The notes beneath the pieces were generated by a model, which worked only from the letters and a program-made list of their open reading frames with translations, did not search any database and was not told where the DNA came from. A stretch of 64,000 nt of DNA, taken from the NCBI GenBank assembly GCA_948787875.1, contig CAQFKO010000001.1, forward strand, positions 36,038-100,037, written 5' to 3'. Shown here piece after piece: positions 7,811 to 16,551 of this stretch. The stretch comes from an uncultured Eubacteriales bacterium. Its GTDB lineage: Bacteria; Bacillota; Clostridia; Christensenellales; UBA1242. How positions within the stretch are numbered: the stretch's first letter is position 1; each line of letters opens with the position of its first letter. The position numbers and the translations under genes were made by a program.

Positions 7811-10800
7811 TTAATTTTTGTTTTTTAGTTCCACTAAGTGTATCAAAAACATTTTCAATAGCTCAAAATTTTCTTTTACACTGTTAAACTTATTAAAGCA
7901 AATAAGCGGTTTTTTTGACAAGTTTATTGTGCAACTGTTTCTGAGTTTATAAACCGCCTCCGCAATATCAGGGTCGCCCGTGATTTGCTTAATATCCGAA
8001 AAAATAAGCATTACGCCTTGTCCATCACTTATAACTTCCTGAGCCATTGCCTTGCCCGCCAATTGCCTTACCAGCGAAATCGAAATCAAATTCAAAACCA
8101 CTTCGGGAACTTTTCCGTAAATAGAGGTAAGTTCCAATTTAAGTTTTTCGGCAGATTCATTTGAATTTACACCAGAAATTCTTTTATAGGCAATCATTCT
8201 GTCTTCGCTTGTGGAAATATAACTTTCGGGAACAAACGCATCAAGCGCAACCTTTATCAAAACATCTGCCTCTTTTTCTACCTTTTCGCCCCTTAATTCT
8301 TTTACCGCATCACTCAAAAGTTTTGTGTATAAATCATAGCCTATTTTTTGAAGATGTCCGCTCTGCTCTGCACCCAAAATGTTTCCGCCACCTCTGATTT
8401 CCAAATCACGCATTGCAAGCTTAAACCCGCTTCCGAATTCGCAAAACTCACTGATTGCGTCCAGCCTTTTATATGCCTCTTCCGTCAAAATTTTGCTTTT
8501 GTTATAGGTTAAATATGCATAAGCCATTTTTGAGCCTCTGCCCACTCTTCCTCTTATTTGATAAAGCTGAGAAAGCCCAAGTTTGTCGGCGTCAACAATA
8601 ATTATTGTATTTGCATTATCTATATCTATGCCGTTTTCAATGATTGTTGTGCAAACCAAAACATCGCTTTGCTTGTTATAAAAATTAAATACTACCTCTT
8701 CAAGCAGCTTTGCGGGCATCTGCCCATGAGCCACAGATATTTTTGCTTCCGGGACAATCTTTCTCAATTTCTCTGCAAAAGTATAAATATGTTCAACACT
8801 GTTAAACAAAACAAACACTTGACCGTCTCTTGATATTTCTCTTAAAATTGCATCTTTTACAAGCCCTTCCGAATATTCGGTAACATAGGTTTGAATTGGC
8901 TGTCTTTCGCTTGGAGGGGTTGATATTACCGAAATATCACGAATTCCCGACAGCGACATTGACAAAGTTCTTGGAATTGGAGTTGCCGAAAGAGTAAGCA
9001 CATCTACATTAGGATATTTCAGTTTAAGTTTTTCTTTGTCGCCAACGCCGAACTTTTGCTCTTCGTCAAGAATAATAAGCCCCAAATTTTTGAACTCAAC
9101 ATCTTTGCTAAGAATTCGGTGAGTTCCGCAAACAATATCAATATTGCCCGTTAACAAACCATCTAAAATTTTTGATGTTTCCTTGGCGGATTTAAACCTG
9201 TTTAAAACTGCAATTTGCACGCCGTAATTGTACATTCTGCTCTTTGCGGTATTATAGTGCTGTTCGGACAAAATGGTTGTTGGCGCAACAAACGCCACTT
9301 GCTTGCCGTCCATAATTGCCTTAAATGCTGCACGAAGCGCAACCTCGGTTTTTCCAAAGCCAACATCTCCGCAAAGAAGCCTGTCCATGACCTTTGTTTC
9401 TTCCATATCTTTTTTTATTTCGTCGGCAGAAATAAGTTGGTCTTCCGTTTCGGTATAAGGAAACGCATTTTCAAATTCTCGTTGAAGGTCGGTATCTTCC
9501 GAAAATGCAAAGCCTTTTATTTTTTCTCTTTGTGCATAAAGTTCAACCAAGTTGAACGCTAATTTTTTTACGGACTGCCTTGCCTTTTCTTTTACCGCCG
9601 AAAAGTCTTGACCGCCGATTTTGCTGAGCTTTGCAGGCGCTTCTGCTCCCGAAAATCTGTCTAGCATATCGAGTTGTTCTATTGGAACATAGAGCTTGTC
9701 GCCATCTCTGTATCTTATTATAACATAGTCTTTTGTTCCGAGGTTTCCTGAAAGTTTTGTGACACCCTCGCAAACACCGATACCATGATAATGGTGAACA
9801 ACATAATCGCCGACTTTTGGAACGGAAAAGGCGTTTTCTCTTCCCGAGCCAAGTTTTGAGCTGGTGCGTTTTTTTGCAAAAATATCATAAGTTCCAACCA
9901 CCATAACTTTTTCTTCTTCCAAAACAAAACCAGAAGAATATCCGCTCGTGAAAATCGCGGAAGAATTGTCGGAGATTTTTGCATTGTTATTTATTTTTAT
10001 ATCTATTCCGTGAGAGGAAAGCGTTGAGCTTAAACTTTGTGCATTACTTTCGCTTCCCGCAAAAATATAAATTTTTGTGCCTTTATTAAGCCTTAATTTT
10101 AACTCTAAATAAAAGTCTTTCATGCTGTGAGTATATCTTGATATCGGAAGTGTTTTGAAATTAAAAACCGCTTTGCTCTCAAAAAAATTGTTTGAATTTG
10201 TTATTTTTAAAAACGCAATTGCGGTTTTGTTTGAAAACATTGACAACACTTCTTCGACCGAAAAAAAGCAAGGCAACTTTTTTGCAATAAGCATATTATC
10301 TGCCCTTAACTGTTTTAACCTTGAATTTGTTTCCTTTGAAAAATTCAAAAAGCTGTCATATATTTGTTTGCATTCGTCAAAAGCAACAATATAGTCAATT
10401 TTTGAAGCGTTAAGATAATCAAAAATATTTGACCTGAAATCTTTTATAAAGCTTGAAAGAAGGTCTAGATTATGGCTTTGAACATTGGCGTCAAGTCTTG
10501 AAATAATTTCGTCTGTTTGACTGTTAAATATTATTGCGGAATCGGAGTTTTGCAACAGCTTTTGTTTTTCCAAAGTGCTTTTTAAATTTTGCCTTTCCTC
10601 TTGTTCTAGCATTAAATCGCTGTTTGGGCAAATTGATAACTTTGTAACAAGTTTTGTTCCTTTTTGTGTGGCAATATCAAAAACCTTTATACTCTCTATT
10701 TCCGTATCAAAAAAGTCTATTCTGTATGGCTTGTCGCAATTAGCGGGAAAAATATCAAAAACCTCGCCACGCCTTGAAAACTGACCTGCATCATATATCA

Positions 10801-11296
10801 ATTCTTGTCTTGTGTAACCCGCTTCCGTTAATCTTAGCTCTAATTCGCTTAAATCAATGTGTTTTTGCATTTCAAGAGTTATTATGTTTTTTTGAAATCT
10901 TTTTTCGCTTGGAAGAAAGCTAAACAGAGAGGCTATGGGAACAATAATCACATCAAAATTTTTATTTAAAATATCAAACAAAACCTTTGTTTTTTTTGTG
11001 GCAAGTTCGTTTGATCCCGCTCTTTTATACAAAAAACTATCTGACGGAGACTCAAAAACAACTGTGTTTAGACCCATAATTTTGAAGTCTTCCGAAATTG
11101 CATTCGCTTTTATGCTGTCTGCCGTTATATAAACAACTTTTTTGTTAAAGCTTGAAACAATAGCGGGTCTTATTGAATTTTGCACACCAAAAACAGAGCA
11201 GGAATTTCCTGCCCTCACTTCTTCTTCAAATCTGCTGAAATTTTTGTTCAGCCCCGCAAAATCAAAAGCTTTAATATTTGCCACCGTTATCCCCAT
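7811..11296 (-). CDS. mfd: Transcription-repair coupling factor Mfd
   Basis: Removes RNA polymerase stalled at DNA damage and recruits the UvrABC excision system. The 1161 residues match the family. In order: UvrB-like N-terminal region, RNA-polymerase-interacting domain beginning VGDYVVHHYHGIGV (about residue 490), RecG-like motor with Walker A GDVGFGKTE and DEEQ box (ILDEEQKFGVG), TRG motif region, and a C-terminal domain. The start ATG overlaps the end of pth by 26 bases; a GTG four codons later is an alternative. It sits in the operon GlmU-like gene-pth-mfd, with the foldase downstream. Confidence 0.97.
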   Translation of the reverse strand: MGITVANIKAFDFAGLNKNFSRFEEEVRAGNSCSVFGVQNSIRPAIVSSFNKKVVYITADSIKANAISEDFKIMGLNTVVFESPSDSFLYKRAGSNELATKKTKVLFDILNKNFDVIIVPIASLFSFLPSEKRFQKNIITLEMQKHIDLSELELRLTEAGYTRQELIYDAGQFSRRGEVFDIFPANCDKPYRIDFFDTEIESIKVFDIATQKGTKLVTKLSICPNSDLMLEQEERQNLKSTLEKQKLLQNSDSAIIFNSQTDEIISRLDANVQSHNLDLLSSFIKDFRSNIFDYLNASKIDYIVAFDECKQIYDSFLNFSKETNSRLKQLRADNMLIAKKLPCFFSVEEVLSMFSNKTAIAFLKITNSNNFFESKAVFNFKTLPISRYTHSMKDFYLELKLRLNKGTKIYIFAGSESNAQSLSSTLSSHGIDIKINNNAKISDNSSAIFTSGYSSGFVLEEEKVMVVGTYDIFAKKRTSSKLGSGRENAFSVPKVGDYVVHHYHGIGVCEGVTKLSGNLGTKDYVIIRYRDGDKLYVPIEQLDMLDRFSGAEAPAKLSKIGGQDFSAVKEKARQSVKKLAFNLVELYAQREKIKGFAFSEDTDLQREFENAFPYTETEDQLISADEIKKDMEETKVMDRLLCGDVGFGKTEVALRAAFKAIMDGKQVAFVAPTTILSEQHYNTAKSRMYNYGVQIAVLNRFKSAKETSKILDGLLTGNIDIVCGTHRILSKDVEFKNLGLIILDEEQKFGVGDKEKLKLKYPNVDVLTLSATPIPRTLSMSLSGIRDISVISTPPSERQPIQTYVTEYSEGLVKDAILREISRDGQVFVLFNSVEHIYTFAEKLRKIVPEAKISVAHGQMPAKLLEEVVFNFYNKQSDVLVCTTIIENGIDIDNANTIIIVDADKLGLSQLYQIRGRVGRGSKMAYAYLTYNKSKILTEEAYKRLDAISEFCEFGSGFKLAMRDLEIRGGGNILGAEQSGHLQKIGYDLYTKLLSDAVKELRGEKVEKEADVLIKVALDAFVPESYISTSEDRMIAYKRISGVNSNESAEKLKLELTSIYGKVPEVVLNLISISLVRQLAGKAMAQEVISDGQGVMLIFSDIKQITGDPDIAEAVYKLRNSCTINLSKKPLICFNKFNSVKENFELLKMFLIHLVELKNKN

Positions 11297-11846
11297 TAAA
11301 TTTTGTCATAACACTGTCAATAGTTTCTCCGTTTGCGTATGCCAAAATGGCATTGAATGCTTTGTTTAGCCCAAGCTCTTGCTCATTTGTCATTTTCATT
11401 TTAGACAAAACAAAATTTGCAAGGTCTTGGTTTTGAGCTTGTTTGCCTATGCCCACTCTTACTCTTAAAAAGTTATCTGCACCAAGCTCTTTTATTATGC
11501 TTTTAAGCCCATTGTGAGTGCCCGCAGAACCTGCTTTTCTTATTCTGACTGCCCCTTGTGGCAAATCAATGTCGTCACTGATTACAAGCACATCACTGAT
11601 TTCTATATTATATTTTTTTACAAAACTTTTAACTGACCTTCCGCTTTCATTCATATAAGTTCTTGGCTTTGCAAAAATAAAGTGTTCGCCACATATATTT
11701 TTTTCCGCATAATCGGCATCACAACCAAGTTTGTTAAATTTTAAGCCAAGGTTTTCTGCAAGTTTGTCAAGAACCATAAAACCCGCATTATGATTGGTGC
11801 TTTCATATTCTTTGCCGATATTGCCCAGCCCAACAATAAGTTTCAT
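11271..11846 (-). CDS. pth: Peptidyl-tRNA hydrolase
   Basis: Releases peptides from tRNAs that fall off ribosomes early. The 191 residues fit the bacterial Pth family: MKLIVGLGNIGKEYESTNHNAG contains the catalytic His20 and Asn10-type residues, followed by FAKPRTYMNESG and ISDDIDLPQGAVRIRKAGSAG-type loops. A GAGGA ribosome-binding site lies upstream. Its ATG overlaps the stop of the GlmU-like gene by one base, so translation is likely coupled. Confidence 0.97.
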   Translation of the reverse strand: MKLIVGLGNIGKEYESTNHNAGFMVLDKLAENLGLKFNKLGCDADYAEKNICGEHFIFAKPRTYMNESGRSVKSFVKKYNIEISDVLVISDDIDLPQGAVRIRKAGSAGTHNGLKSIIKELGADNFLRVRVGIGKQAQNQDLANFVLSKMKMTNEQELGLNKAFNAILAYANGETIDSVMTKFNGDNGGKY

Positions 11847-12940
11847 TACTTTTTTTCCTCATAATTTTTTGTGAATTTTGCAAAAGGTTTAACAATTGCG
11901 TTTTCAGAAACAATAGTATCACAAACCATTGCACCCTCACCGACTACCGCATTTGCAAGAACTGCCACCATTTCGTTTGCCATAACAACTTTTGCGGCTG
12001 CTTTTATTTGAACATTTTCCGCAACTCTTGCACCGATTAATGTTGCACCCGTTCCTACAAAAACATTTTGCTTTAAGCCGGAACAAGAAACAACTGTTGC
12101 GGACTCAACGTTTGACCTTTCGCCTATAACGGATTTTTTTATAACCGCGCCAGCACCGATAAACGCTCCGTCTTTTATTACACTGTCTTCAATAACAGCA
12201 CCATTTTCAACAACAACATCGTCTCCGAGTTTTGACCCGCAGATTACCGCATTTGCTCCGATTTTTGAATCTGCGCCGATTTTGGTTTTGCTTATTATTG
12301 CAGAACCGCCACCGATTTCTGTGTGATAACCGATTTCAACAGAGGCATCAATGGTTAAATTTCTGCCGTCTAAAATAACTTGATTTTTGTTATGAAAATC
12401 TAAAACCCTTCTTTTTAAAATAAGCTGGGCATATTCCAAATCACGAATATCTTTTACTTCAAAAAAGTCGTCTGACGCAAAATCATAGGTATCAATAGAA
12501 AAAAGTCTGTCTACCCTTGAAATATAGTCATTTTTAAAAACATAGCCTTTTTTTAGTTTGCAAGCAGAAAGGTGCTTTCTTGAAACAAAACCAAGAAGGT
12601 CTAACAAATGCCCTTTTCTTACAAACGGAGTGCTTGCATAAAGCACAACCGAATACTCAATGCCCGAAATATAAGGTTTAATTAACCTTAAAACATCTTC
12701 ACCCTCATTTGCTCTTAAAACAACAGGCTCGCTTGGGCAAGCACGCACAACCCACTCGGCAAGAGTAAGTCCGCAAACACTGCACTCAAAAACATTTTTC
12801 GGCAAAGAATCATTATTGTTATTTTCACAAATAACAAAATATCTTGCATTTATTTTTTCATTAAAATTTTCAATAAATTCGGGCTGTTCGTTTAAAACCA
12901 AAACATTTTCAGCCGAAACAACTTCTTCTAATATTTCCAT
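11846..12940 (-). CDS. GlmU-like protein with degenerate nucleotidyltransferase domain and left-handed beta-helix
   Basis: A 364-residue protein in the place of glmU (directly before pth and mfd). Residues 1-185 look like a shortened GlmU uridyltransferase domain: the loop LAGGxGTRM at the N-terminus is missing, while late parts are recognisable (SVVLYASTPFV, GYVFKNDYI, and EVKDIRDLEYAQLILKRRV). Residues 190-345 are hexapeptide repeats of a left-handed beta-helix, but the GlmU acetyltransferase signatures HLSYLGD and NYDG are absent. GlmU normally makes UDP-GlcNAc; neither activity looks intact here. It could be a regulatory or scaffold derivative. The start has no ribosome-binding site and a -10 box six bases upstream. 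Confidence 0.75.
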   Translation of the reverse strand: MEILEEVVSAENVLVLNEQPEFIENFNEKINARYFVICENNNNDSLPKNVFECSVCGLTLAEWVVRACPSEPVVLRANEGEDVLRLIKPYISGIEYSVVLYASTPFVRKGHLLDLLGFVSRKHLSACKLKKGYVFKNDYISRVDRLFSIDTYDFASDDFFEVKDIRDLEYAQLILKRRVLDFHNKNQVILDGRNLTIDASVEIGYHTEIGGGSAIISKTKIGADSKIGANAVICGSKLGDDVVVENGAVIEDSVIKDGAFIGAGAVIKKSVIGERSNVESATVVSCSGLKQNVFVGTGATLIGARVAENVQIKAAAKVVMANEMVAVLANAVVGEGAMVCDTIVSENAIVKPFAKFTKNYEEKK

Positions 12941-12946
12941 ACTTAA

Positions 12947-12975
12947 AGTTTATTAATTATGACCTATTTTGTCAA
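12947..12975 (-). promoter_or_regulatory. Promoter of the GlmU-like/pth/mfd operon (predicted leaderless)
   Basis: On the minus strand TTGACA (12970-12975), a 17-base spacer and TAAACT (12947-12952) are followed by six bases and the ATG at 12940. There is no Shine-Dalgarno sequence. Confidence 0.75.
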
Positions 12976-12995
12976 GCGTGAAAAATAGTTATTTA

Positions 12996-13022
12996 AAAAA
13001 AACAAGCACAAATTATTGTGCT
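12996..13022 (-). terminator. Intrinsic terminator after tadA
   Basis: AGCACAA and TTGTGCT (13005-13022) form a seven-pair stem with a four-base loop, followed on the minus strand by TGTTTTTTTT. It closes the tadA/M14/CPBP gene group. Confidence 0.8.
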
Positions 13023-13026
13023 AAGT

Positions 13027-13476
13027 TTATTTTTTCCTTTTTTGTTTAAAATATTCGGAAAGCATAGCTGAGCACTCTTTTTCAAAAAAGCCACCCTCCA
13101 CATTTGCTTTGTGATTAAGTTCTGCCCTATTTGAAATTTCGCCGGCAGAAATTGACCCGTTTGTGATATATGCCCCAAAATAAACATTGCTTATTCTGCT
13201 GTTTAATATTGCCCCCATACACATTACACAAGGTTCAAGCGAAACATAAATATCTGCCCCGACAAGTCTGAAATCATTTAGCTTTTTGCAGGCTTTTTTT
13301 ATTGCAAGAACTTCTGCATGAGCGGTTGCATCATTGCTTTTTTCTCTTATATTATATGCACTTGAAATTACCTTTCCGTTTAAAACAACAACCGCGCCCA
13401 CCGGAACTTCGTCTGCATCAAACGCAACTTTTGCAAGCTTTATCGCCTTTTTCATAAACTTTTCTTGGTATGCCAT
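13027..13476 (-). CDS. tadA: tRNA-specific adenosine deaminase TadA
   Basis: Deaminates the wobble adenosine of tRNA-Arg(ACG) to inosine. The 149-residue protein has the cytidine-deaminase-fold zinc site: HAEVLAI (His and catalytic Glu) and EPCVMCMGA (two Cys), plus the usual N-terminal MKKAIKLAKVAF. The ATG is preceded by AAGGTGATTT. It is last in a likely operon with the M14 peptidase gene, eight bases downstream of it. Confidence 0.96.
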   Translation of the reverse strand: MAYQEKFMKKAIKLAKVAFDADEVPVGAVVVLNGKVISSAYNIREKSNDATAHAEVLAIKKACKKLNDFRLVGADIYVSLEPCVMCMGAILNSRISNVYFGAYITNGSISAGEISNRAELNHKANVEGGFFEKECSAMLSEYFKQKRKK

Positions 13477-13484
13477 AAATCACC

Positions 13485-14339
13485 TTACTTAAAATCTTTA
13501 AATATATTATAAGCAAAGTTTGTGTCCTTAGCAACACTTTTGTGCTTTTCAAAAATTTCCGCCAAAAATTCTTTTTTTATCGGGTGCGACAAACTGTCGC
13601 TTCCGACTTCTATTGTCAGAGACGGGATTTTCAGTTTTGAAACACAATAATCTTTTAATCCGCCCGAACTGTAACTCTCCACATTTTTTATGCTATAACC
13701 CGTGCTTAAAGCAAAGCGCTCAGCAATAAGTCTGTCACGCTCCAAAAGTTTTTTTTCTTGAAAAAAATTGTAATAAATTTCTTCGCCTTTGCTGTGATAA
13801 GTTACAACAAAAAAAGTATTGCTGTTTTTTATTTCTTTTATAATAAGTTTTGTTTCAAGTTCGCTTTCGGGAGCCTCTCCCACATAGCCCGAAGGCGCGG
13901 GCACAAGCGAATGTATATTTTGACCGAAGTTTGCATCAAAATTATTATTTATATCTACCCCTCTGCCGTTGGCCTTCCACATGGAAAAGTCGCTATTATT
14001 CAAATTTATTTTAACAAGGTTTTCATGCAAAAAAATAGGTGCTGACTTTAACCCATTGCAAGAAAGTTCTACGCCGTCGGGATTTGCCATAACAATTGCC
14101 TTTATATTAAAATCTTTGCACTCGTCAAACAAATGCTCTTCTAGCATTTTTATCAATAAATCGGTTGTTATATGCTCCCTTCCATGAGTTGAGGCAACAA
14201 AAATTGCAGTCGAAAAAGATTTATCACAAATCTTTTCAACTGCAAAAATTTTTCTTTTAAAATAAGTTTCGCCAAGTTCTTTGACCAAGTAATCGTTTCT
14301 TAGTGTTTCTAGTTTATTCAAAAGTGAAATATAATCCAT
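13485..14339 (-). CDS. M14-family zinc carboxypeptidase
   Basis: A 284-residue protein with M14 signatures: STHGREH (zinc ligands His and Glu in HxxE), a NPDGVE segment, GVDINNNFDANFG, the third zinc ligand in VTYHSKGEEIYYN, and the catalytic glutamate in LTIEVGSD. Bacterial relatives cut gamma-D-Glu-diaminopimelate bonds of cell-wall peptides, which is the likely role; no cell-wall binding domain and no clear signal peptide are present, so it may work on recycled muropeptides in the cytoplasm. It lies six bases after the CPBP gene and is probably translated with it. Confidence 0.85.
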   Translation of the reverse strand: MDYISLLNKLETLRNDYLVKELGETYFKRKIFAVEKICDKSFSTAIFVASTHGREHITTDLLIKMLEEHLFDECKDFNIKAIVMANPDGVELSCNGLKSAPIFLHENLVKINLNNSDFSMWKANGRGVDINNNFDANFGQNIHSLVPAPSGYVGEAPESELETKLIIKEIKNSNTFFVVTYHSKGEEIYYNFFQEKKLLERDRLIAERFALSTGYSIKNVESYSSGGLKDYCVSKLKIPSLTIEVGSDSLSHPIKKEFLAEIFEKHKSVAKDTNFAYNIFKDFK

Positions 14340-14345
14340 AACACT

Positions 14346-15635
14346 TTATAATATGCCAAGACCCATCAAAAGTGAAGTTATCCAATCAAACAGCAAATAT
14401 GCGCCAGATAGTGCAAACATAATAATTGTTGCAACCGACATCTGCGGTTTTTCGTCTAAACCGAAAGAGCTTTTTCCGCCAGCGGTTTCAATTTTTTCTC
14501 CTTCGTTTAATTCTTCTCCGTCAACACTCACAGAAACACCTGTTTCTTTTCCATCAACAATAATAGTTGCATTGATGCTTTCTTCTTTTTTGTTGTTAAG
14601 ATTATCGTTTTCGCTTTTAATTTGCTTAAAACACCATTTAACTAAAACAAAACCAATACCTGCAAATAAGAGTGCAATAAACAAGCTAATTAAAAGTGAC
14701 AGCCATGGATTTATCAGTGTTGCGGAGTCAACAATGCCACCTACGGCATCATCAACTTCCGGCATTGAACTGAGCAGTGATGAGAAAATATAAACTTGTG
14801 TTACCGAGATAAAATTGTTGAAGAAATGTATAAGCACTCCCACCCAAAGATTGCCTGTTTCAATAAATATATAACCTATTACAAGCCCGATAATAAATTG
14901 GTGAACCGTTTGCTCTGCGTTTCCGTGCATAAGCATAAAAATCAAAGCAGAAACAACAATTGCAATCTTTTTTCCGTATTTTTTGAAGCCCGAAAGAACC
15001 ACGCCTCTAAACAAAAGCTCTTCGCATACAGCAGGAGTGATACAAGTGGTTACAATATAGATAAGGTATCTCCAAAATGTGTTAATTTGCATTCCCGACA
15101 AAATGGACTGATAACCGCAAAGTGATAAAAATTCAATAAAAACAGATGTTAAATTTGAAAAACAAAATAAGCAGATAATTGCAACCAAAAACGAATAGCC
15201 CACAAGTTTTGCATTAACTTTTTTATTAAGCCCCGCAGCTTCTTGAATTCTTATTTTTCTTGTTTTTGCAACAGTATAAGCCACCACGCCAAACAAAAAT
15301 TCAATGATAAAAGACGCCACATAATAAACCGCTTCGTTTGCTCTTATATTGATTGGAAGAAGTCTGTATAAAAACAAAAATGCCACATTAAAAATAATAA
15401 ACAACAAGGTTCCGAGAGCTGCTTCATAAACATCAAAAGATTTTCTGTAACCGTTTTGAAGCTCTCCGAAATTTATGTTATTGTTGATTTTTATTTCGAT
15501 ATTATCTTTTTTTTCAGAGTTTGAGGTTTCGGATATTTTTTGTTTTGTTCCGCAATATTCGCAAACATAAGCATCTTCTCCGTCTGCCTTTTTAAGCTTT
15601 CCCCCGCATTCTCTGCACTTAAAACTCATTTTCAT
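14346..15635 (-). CDS. CPBP-family intramembrane protease with N-terminal zinc ribbon
   Basis: A 429-residue protein. Residues 7-28 form a zinc ribbon (CREC ... CEYC). Several membrane spans follow with the CPBP (Abi/Rce1-like) motifs EELLFRG and a later HGN and HFFNN, the putative metal/catalytic residues. A C-terminal part contains a short cytoplasmic or external segment between two last spans. Relatives are prenyl-protease-like enzymes involved in peptide processing or immunity to bacteriocins; the substrate here is unknown. The start at 15635 has GGAGAA seven bases upstream. Confidence 0.85.
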   Translation of the reverse strand: MKMSFKCRECGGKLKKADGEDAYVCEYCGTKQKISETSNSEKKDNIEIKINNNINFGELQNGYRKSFDVYEAALGTLLFIIFNVAFLFLYRLLPINIRANEAVYYVASFIIEFLFGVVAYTVAKTRKIRIQEAAGLNKKVNAKLVGYSFLVAIICLFCFSNLTSVFIEFLSLCGYQSILSGMQINTFWRYLIYIVTTCITPAVCEELLFRGVVLSGFKKYGKKIAIVVSALIFMLMHGNAEQTVHQFIIGLVIGYIFIETGNLWVGVLIHFFNNFISVTQVYIFSSLLSSMPEVDDAVGGIVDSATLINPWLSLLISLFIALLFAGIGFVLVKWCFKQIKSENDNLNNKKEESINATIIVDGKETGVSVSVDGEELNEGEKIETAGGKSSFGLDEKPQMSVATIIMFALSGAYLLFDWITSLLMGLGIL

Positions 15636-15678
15636 ATACTTTCTCCAACAATAATAAATATTAATTTATGTGTTATGT

Positions 15679-16479
15679 TTATTCTTTTTTTAAGCTGAAA
15701 TTGTTTCCGTGTTTGTCTTGAAATGATAAACGAATAAACACATCTTTGTCAAGCACAAGCCCCTGCGATTCAAAGAAATTTGCAAATTCGCCGTAAGCAA
15801 TTCTGGGCGAATTATTATTTTCGGACAAATGTGACAAAATAAAACATTTTGTTCCTCTTTTATAAAGCCAATCCGCAAGTTCAAGGGCTTGGGCGTTTGA
15901 TAAATGCCCGTACTTTCCCGCTATTCTTGCTTTAAGCCTTGGCGGATAGTTTCCACTAAGAAGCATTTGTTTGTCATGATTGGATTCAATAAAAACTATT
16001 TTTGAACCCGAAAGTGCATTTTTTACGGTTTCGGTCACAATTCCAAGGTCGGTAACAAAACCGGCTTTTGATTTGCTTTTAAATTCACTTACCACAAAGC
16101 CTACGGGACAAACAGCATCATGCGAAATATTAAAAGGTTCAATTAGCAAATCGCCCACTTTTGCCGTATTATTTGAAAAACACAAAAGTTTTTGTTCTTT
16201 GAAATTTATATTTTGCAATAATCCGCTTTTTGCAAGTTCTTCATGAACAAAAAATTGCATATCGTATTTTTTTGCAAGCGTTGGCAAAGCCTTAATATGA
16301 TCGCTGTGCTCATGAGTAACAAAAACCGCATTTATTTGACTTAAACTTGTTCCGACTTCATTCAAACGCCTTTCAAGCTCTTTTTCTCTAAGCCCTGCAT
16401 CAATCAAAATTTTGGTTTTTTCGGTTTCAATCAGCGTTGAATTTGCCTTACTTCCAGACGCCAAATTAACTATGTGCAT
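15679..16479 (-). CDS. Beta-lactamase-fold metallo-hydrolase (YycJ/WalJ-like)
   Basis: A 266-residue protein whose opening MHIVNLASGSKANSTLIE and the metal motif THEHSDH are typical of the YycJ/VicX family. Further histidine/aspartate ligands appear in ISHDAV and ESNHDKQM. In Bacillus the homologue sits beside the WalRK cell-wall regulators and affects DNA/cell-wall homeostasis as a probable exonuclease; no WalRK genes are seen here. AGGAGAA precedes the ATG. Confidence 0.88.
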   Translation of the reverse strand: MHIVNLASGSKANSTLIETEKTKILIDAGLREKELERRLNEVGTSLSQINAVFVTHEHSDHIKALPTLAKKYDMQFFVHEELAKSGLLQNINFKEQKLLCFSNNTAKVGDLLIEPFNISHDAVCPVGFVVSEFKSKSKAGFVTDLGIVTETVKNALSGSKIVFIESNHDKQMLLSGNYPPRLKARIAGKYGHLSNAQALELADWLYKRGTKCFILSHLSENNNSPRIAYGEFANFFESQGLVLDKDVFIRLSFQDKHGNNFSLKKE

Positions 16480-16516
16480 AAACTTTCTCCTAGAAGCATT
16501 AGTTTAGCACAATTAT

Positions 16517-16551
16517 AAAAATTTAAAAAGCATTTTTTATGTTAAATTTTT
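16517..16551 (-). terminator. Probable terminator after the M1 peptidase gene
   Basis: Arms AAAAATTTAA (16517-16526) and TTAAATTTTT (16542-16551) form an AT-only stem overlapping the stop codon. With no G-C pairs it would be weak. Confidence 0.4.

Noticed and set aside
9215..9562. Plus-strand frames inside mfd
   Set aside because: They lie within clearly conserved mfd motor motifs and show no family features.
16503..16512. TTAGCAC near the hydrolase start, resembling a CIRCE arm
   Set aside because: No GAGTGCTAA or close match follows at nine bases; a chance partial match.
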